Positions 15,731 through 18,013 of a stretch of 18,013 bases of DNA are shown here, one piece after another. A model generated the notes under the pieces. The model saw only the letters and a program-made list of their open reading frames with translations, was not told the origin of the DNA and did not search any database. Within the stretch, counting starts at the first letter, position 1. Every line of letters starts with the position of its first letter. The stretch comes from DAOQAU01 sp964640325 (GTDB taxonomy: Bacteria > Cyanobacteriota > Vampirovibrionia > Gastranaerophilales > Gastranaerophilaceae): NCBI GenBank assembly GCA_964640325.1, contig CAZXID010000033.1, positions 1 through 18,013 of the forward strand, written 5' to 3'. Both the position numbers and the translations under genes were made by a program.

Positions 15731-15982
15731 ATGTACATAGCCAAAAAAGACAGTTGGTATTTAGAAAGAGTCTTGCACTTGATTGCAGGAGTAATGATTT
15801 TGTTGAGCCTAGGTTTGGCTTACTTTTTCAGTAAGTATTGGTTAATCTTGCCTGCACTTGTCGGGCTCAATTTGATAATCTTTTCACTAACAGGCTTTTG
15901 CTTAATGGCAAATATACTTGTGAAAATGGGGATTAAAACCAGTTCATGCAACTGTGGTGATGATTGTAGTTGTCAAAGTTAA
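15731..15982 (+). CDS. DUF2892 (YgaP-type) membrane protein with Cys-rich tail
   Basis: The product is 83 residues. DSWYLERVLHLIAGVMILLSL begins a two-helix membrane domain (about 11-33 and 38-62) that matches DUF2892, the transmembrane part of E. coli YgaP and of many rhodanese-linked proteins. The last residues carry SSCNCGDDCSC: four Cys in a CxCxxxCxC pattern able to bind a soft metal or carry thiols. No rhodanese domain is fused or adjacent. YgaP is paired with an ArsR-type regulator (YgaV) in E. coli, so the presence of an ArsR-type gene in this operon fits the known pairing. AAGGAG precedes ATG. It is 82 bases after the pump and likely the last gene of the operon. Confidence 0.85.
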   Translation: MYIAKKDSWYLERVLHLIAGVMILLSLGLAYFFSKYWLILPALVGLNLIIFSLTGFCLMANILVKMGIKTSSCNCGDDCSCQS

Positions 15983-16023
15983 ATTATAGTTAATATAAGC
16001 AACTTCAGAACTTTTTAAAATCC

Positions 16024-16055
16024 TGTGAAGCTCTTTACCTGACTCGAGTTTCACA
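16024..16055 (+). terminator. Probable terminator after the DUF2892 gene
   Basis: A 10-bp stem (16024-16033 with 16046-16055, one G-T pair) has a 12-nt loop and is followed by ATTTTATAC. It lies 41 bases past the DUF2892 stop, in the region between convergent genes. The T tract is short. Confidence 0.5.
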
Positions 16056-16119
16056 ATTTTATACATATTATTTAAGAAAAAGCCTAAAACATGAAAACGC
16101 TCACTATATGTGGGTTCCC

Positions 16120-16132
16120 AATAAAAAACTCC
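16120..16132 (+). repeat. AATAAAAAACTCC motif, third copy
   Basis: This is the same 13-mer as at 8732-8744 and 17207-17219, next to a short inverted repeat (TGGG-tt-CCCA, 16111-16120). It lies in the 267-base gap between convergent genes (15983-16249), which otherwise holds only the hairpin at 16024-16055 and no convincing gene. Confidence 0.7.
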
Positions 16133-16249
16133 ACGCACTGGACGAAAATCGAACTTTTGTATCAGAAATTGTTGTCAGAAAATGTTGCTGAAATCTTGTA
16201 TCAAATTGCAGAGTTTAATAATTGTGCTTAATTTTAAGATTAATAAATT

Positions 16250-16768
16250 TTACAAATAGAGATTATTAATTGTTATTAAAGACTCTTCAAATTTATTTTG
16301 AGAAATTGAAAAATCAACCAATTTTTCACCTGTAGTGCAGAGAGGTAATATTCCTATTGAATTCCCGCTTAATTCTTTTGTTTTTTTAATTAATAATTTA
16401 TCATCACCAATATATACAAGTTTAGATGACAGGTTATTCTCAATAATATTTAGTATTACATCTTCTTTTTTTATAAAAACCTTACCTGTTTCATTTTGAA
16501 ATTTATTGTCTAAAAGACCATAAACATCAATTTCTTTCAAATCAATCCCAAATTCGTTTTTAAATTCTTTTATTGACCTATCTGTTATTACTGCTATTTT
16601 CACATAATTTTTACGGGAAAAGTTTTCTAAAACCCTTTTAAATGTCGTATTAGATAATGGTGAATTTATTTTTGGTTCTGTTGGAGCGATAGTTCCGTTA
16701 TAGTCAAGTACTAATAAAATGTTTGTTTTAACTTTAAATAATTCTTCAAAATGCAAAATGTTTTTCAT
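16250..16768 (-). CDS. HAD-superfamily phosphatase-like protein, trehalose-phosphatase (OtsB) relative, cap-less
   Basis: The start is set at ATG 16768 (172 residues), where AAGAGGAAA precedes it. An upstream in-frame ATG (16825) would begin inside a hairpin. Motif I is LLVLDYNGT (Asp22, Asn24): the second Asp of DxDGT, the general acid/base of HAD phosphatases, is replaced by Asn (AAC codon). Motif II is VITDR and motif IV is YIGDD (Asp122-123), like GDDxTDED in OtsB. The cap domain between motifs II and III of OtsB is nearly absent, since the whole protein is far shorter than the ~250 residues of OtsB. It may be a weak phosphatase, a regulatory protein, or active by another mechanism. It stands alone behind a long structured leader. 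Confidence 0.75.
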   Translation of the reverse strand: MKNILHFEELFKVKTNILLVLDYNGTIAPTEPKINSPLSNTTFKRVLENFSRKNYVKIAVITDRSIKEFKNEFGIDLKEIDVYGLLDNKFQNETGKVFIKKEDVILNIIENNLSSKLVYIGDDKLLIKKTKELSGNSIGILPLCTTGEKLVDFSISQNKFEESLITINNLYL

Positions 16769-16801
16769 ATGTGTTTCCTCTTTTAACTTGTGCTTACAAA
16801 A

Positions 16802-16826
16802 AATGACAATATAAGGTATTGTCATT
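16802..16826 (-). terminator. Terminator-like hairpin in the leader of the HAD gene
   Basis: AATGACAAT (16802-16810) pairs perfectly with ATTGTCATT (16818-16826) around a 7-nt loop. On the minus strand it is followed by a run of T before the ribosome-binding site. It sits 34 bases before the start codon, as an attenuator would. The stem is AT-rich, so its strength is uncertain. A palindromic protein-binding site is the alternative. Confidence 0.5.
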
Positions 16827-16839
16827 AAAGTATTACTAA

Positions 16840-16866
16840 GCGAGATCGGATATATGTCCGTCTCGC
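16840..16866. repeat. 10-bp hairpin in the HAD-gene leader
   Basis: GCGAGA and CGGA on the left arm (one bulged T) pair with TCCG and TCTCGC on the right, leaving a 6-nt loop. It is the most GC-rich element of an otherwise very AT-rich leader. ATTAAAAAACT follows immediately on the plus strand, close to the repeated AATAAAAAACTC motif. Confidence 0.75.
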
Positions 16867-16867
16867 A

Positions 16868-17014
16868 TTAAAAAACTAATTTTTCGCACTCTAAAATATA
16901 TATATTATTGATTTGTTTTTTTATGAAATTTAAATTCAATGCAAGGTTTTTAAAAGATATTAAAAATACAATATCTTTTAGCCTAAAATAATAATTATTA
17001 AAAATAAATTTCAT
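16868..17014 (-). CDS. Possible 48-residue leader ORF
   Basis: An open frame runs from ATG 17014 to TAA 16868 inside the HAD leader. The product is basic and partly hydrophobic (IVFLISFKNLALN in the middle). The only ribosome-binding hint is AGG eight bases before ATG. Its codons coincide with strong inverted repeats and the region is extremely AT-rich, so it may be an accident of composition. If real it could be a small membrane peptide or a leader peptide coupled to the terminator-like hairpin downstream. Confidence 0.2.
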   Translation of the reverse strand: MKFIFNNYYFRLKDIVFLISFKNLALNLNFIKKQINNIYILECEKLVF

Positions 17015-17016
17015 AA
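16921..17016 (-). other. Nested inverted repeats: candidate structured leader RNA
   Basis: A perfect 12-bp outer pair (16921-16932 with 17005-17016) encloses a perfect 10-bp inner stem (16951-16960 with 16971-16980). Extra AGG/CCT pairing extends the inner stem past a bulge. The whole lies about 35 nt downstream of a strong minus-strand promoter and upstream of two further hairpins and the HAD gene. It matches no RNA family I recognise. Confidence 0.5.
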
Positions 17017-17058
17017 TTAACCTATAACTTACAAAAACGAAATTAAAACAATTATATC

Positions 17059-17087
17059 ATTATAACACAAATTTTCTTCTAAAACAA
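17059..17087 (-). promoter_or_regulatory. Extended -10 promoter of the HAD gene leader
   Basis: On the minus strand TTGTTT (17082-17087) and TATAAT (17059-17064) are 17 bases apart, with TG one base upstream of the -10 (extended -10). Transcription would start near 17052, giving a leader of about 285 nt before the HAD start codon. The rest of the gap up to tRNA-Asn (17088-17205) shows no gene. Confidence 0.7.
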
Positions 17088-17205
17088 TCTTTTATTTTGC
17101 ATTAGAAAAAACGGACGAAAAGATTGCAAATAAACTTTCAGTCGTTTTATTAAAAATATCATCAAAAAAATTAAAAAGGCTTCTCCGAAAGATTGAAACC
17201 CTTAT

Positions 17206-17227
17206 AAATAAAAAACTCCCCAGGTTG
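17206..17227 (+). repeat. 22-bp direct repeat overlapping the tRNA-Asn 3' end
   Basis: It is identical to 8731-8752. It includes the last 12 nt of tRNA-Asn (minus strand) and the T run just beyond it, which probably serves as the tRNA's terminator. An imperfect inverted repeat (about 17176-17203) abuts it on the left. Confidence 0.85.
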
Positions 17228-17287
17228 GACTCGAACCAACAACCTACCGGTTAACAGCCGGTTGCTCCGCCATTGAGCTACTGAGGA
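17216..17287 (-). tRNA. tRNA-Asn (anticodon GTT), CCA not encoded
   Basis: On the minus strand the 7-bp acceptor stem is TCCTCAG (17281-17287) with CTGGGGA (17217-17223), including one T-G pair. The D stem is GCTC/GAGC. The anticodon stem ACCGG/CCGGT encloses loop CTGTTAA with anticodon GTT. The T arm is intact (GGTTCGAGTCC). The discriminator is G17216, followed at once by a T run, so CCA must be added after transcription, unlike tRNA-Tyr in this window. Confidence 0.97.
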
Positions 17288-17337
17288 TTATCTTTGGTGT
17301 ATTTATTCTATTTAATTTTAAATTTTACCCCACCCCC

Positions 17338-17398
17338 GCAACGAGGTTGCTCCTGAATCTAATTCCGCGTGCTTCTCACGCTCTGGAGCTACTGAGGA
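17338..17398 (-). pseudogene. Partial copy of the tRNA-Asn 5' end with small hairpins
   Basis: Thirteen bases (17386-17398) are identical to the 5' end of tRNA-Asn (17275-17287): the acceptor 5' strand and D-stem start, in the same orientation, 111 bp away. Reading on, GCTC and GAGC are separated by only CA, as if the D loop were deleted. Two small hairpins follow (GCGTG/CACGC and GCAAC/GTTGC). The patch is GC-rich. No complete cloverleaf can be folded by eye. Confidence 0.55.
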
Positions 17399-17563
17399 AT
17401 ATTCCTAAATTCTAGCAAAAAAACTTTTTCTTGTAAAGTCTTTTCTTGCCTTAGCACCCACCCCTTTATTTGTTGAACATTAATTTTTATTAAAAACCCT
17501 CGCTTTTTTAAAAAAAATATTATAAAATTCTTAAGTGGTTCTTAATTTACAAAGGAGGGTTCT

Positions 17564-17959
17564 ATGGAAGTTCAAAGCATAAATTCAAATAATTCAGGGT
17601 TTACAAATTATGATAACCTCGAACCAAATGACAAAGCAAGTATTCAAAAATCTCTGCAAAATCTTGGAATACCTTTAAACATAATAAACAGTGGCGCTCG
17701 TGCAATAAAAATTTATGCCGCCGAAAACGGAATTGACCTTAAATCAATCTCGGCAAGAATTGATGCCATGATTGAAGGAAAACAACCAAACGCCCCTGCA
17801 CAAAACCCTCAAAAAGATTTTGAAGATGCCCTTTTTCTCGCAGGAATACCCCGTGACGTTACAGGCAAAGGACAAAAAGCTGTTGAGGAATACGCGCAGA
17901 AAAATAATGTTAAATTACCTCCGCCTCCCGATGGTGCTAATTTTAACAAATCGTTTTAA
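17564..17959 (+). CDS. Small two-repeat protein of unknown function
   Basis: The product is 131 residues with a very good ribosome-binding site (AAAGGAGGG) before ATG, so it is well translated if transcribed. There is no signal peptide or membrane helix. Two related units of about 33 residues, at 27-59 and 86-118, share the pattern L--xGIP----xG--A---YA--N---L. They are joined by a Pro/Asn/Gln-rich linker (72-84), and the C-terminus is Pro-rich (119-122). This looks like a duplicated helical module, perhaps for protein binding. I do not recognise the family. TATTATAAAA lies upstream at about 17518-17527 as a possible -10. Confidence 0.7.
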   Translation: MEVQSINSNNSGFTNYDNLEPNDKASIQKSLQNLGIPLNIINSGARAIKIYAAENGIDLKSISARIDAMIEGKQPNAPAQNPQKDFEDALFLAGIPRDVTGKGQKAVEEYAQKNNVKLPPPPDGANFNKSF

Positions 17960-17968
17960 ATAACTTTC

Positions 17969-17999
17969 GGGGCGGATTTTCCTCCGAAAAATCCGCCCC
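17969..17999 (+). terminator. Strong GC-rich hairpin after the last gene
   Basis: A 12-bp perfect stem (17969-17980 with 17988-17999) has a 7-nt loop and lies nine bases past the stop codon. It is followed by AAAATTT rather than a T run. The hairpin is certain; factor-independent termination is less so. Confidence 0.6.
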
Positions 18000-18013
18000 A
18001 AAATTTACCAACA

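Noticed and set aside
9041..15982. Arsenic resistance operon (ArsR plus methyltransferase)
   Set aside because: The ArsR-type protein lacks the CxC metal site, the methyltransferase lacks the ArsM Cys pattern, and there is no ArsB, ArsC or Acr3.
15944..16138. 64-residue minus-strand frame between DUF2892 and the HAD gene (contains MYKIVKLESGKELHRIL)
   Set aside because: It overlaps the end of the DUF2892 gene and a terminator-like hairpin, with no ribosome-binding site. The middle looks protein-like, so a gene remnant cannot be fully excluded.
16769..16825. N-terminal extension of the HAD protein from ATG 16825
   Set aside because: It would start inside a perfect hairpin. The internal ATG at 16768 has a strong Shine-Dalgarno and fits the conserved domain.

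Overview
This AT-rich window (roughly one third G+C by eye) comes from a diderm bacterium. It encodes a TolC/adaptor/RND efflux pump, a BamE-like outer-membrane-type protein, an OmpA-type peptidoglycan-binding protein, an MCE (MlaD-type) protein and two predicted lipoproteins. The low G+C, the zinc-ribbon/cyclase/ATPase/TPR giant and the MCE protein would fit a gut-type Vampirovibrionia (Melainabacteria, Gastranaerophilales). That placement is a guess from style, because no phylogenetic marker is present. The standard code is used.

Layout. (1) 1-305: a tRNA-Tyr gene preceded by a 55-bp direct duplication of its own upstream region plus its first 16 nt, followed by a strong terminator. (2) 332-2469, minus strand: a two-gene motor operon, ZorA/MotA-like then ZorB/MotB-like, then a separate BamE/SmpA-like secreted protein. 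(3) 2546-5902, plus strand, divergent from the motor genes: a 1118-residue protein with six CxxC motifs, a degenerate class III cyclase domain, a degenerate AAA/STAND-type domain and a helical-repeat tail. (4) A solitary amino-acid-type solute-binding lipoprotein (plus), convergent with a solitary MCE protein (minus). (5) A secreted TPR protein with a TonB-like C-terminal domain (minus), which starts at TTG with a clear promoter. Behind that promoter lies a GC-rich, hairpin-dense non-coding patch (about 8700-8942).

(6) 9041-15982, plus strand: a methyltransferase gene, then an ArsR-type repressor, TolC, adaptor, RND pump and a DUF2892/YgaP-like membrane protein with a Cys-rich tail. The repressor to pump genes are tightly packed and have a promoter and an operator-like palindrome in front, so this reads as a self-regulated efflux operon. 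The repressor lacks the classical arsenic CxC motif. Together with the DUF2892 protein this points to a thiol, reactive-sulfur or soft-metal signal rather than to a settled substrate. (7) 16250-17087, minus strand: a short HAD phosphatase-like gene related to trehalose-phosphatase, with an altered catalytic motif (DxN), behind a long (~285 nt) structured leader with its own promoter and a terminator-like hairpin. (8) 17216-17287: tRNA-Asn (minus), with a partial copy of its 5' end 111 bp away. (9) A small two-repeat protein of unknown function, and a terminal hairpin.

The most unusual structure is outside the genes. A 22-bp perfect direct repeat links the 3' end of tRNA-Asn (17206-17227) to 8731-8752, bracketing the methyltransferase/efflux/HAD block as attachment sites would, although no integrase is present. 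A 12-bp core of that repeat (AATAAAAAACTC) recurs four times, all on one strand and all intergenic, and in several places directly abuts an inverted repeat. The likeliest new protein system is the ZorAB-like motor pair facing a zinc-ribbon/pseudocyclase/pseudo-ATPase protein, without any recognisable Zorya effector.
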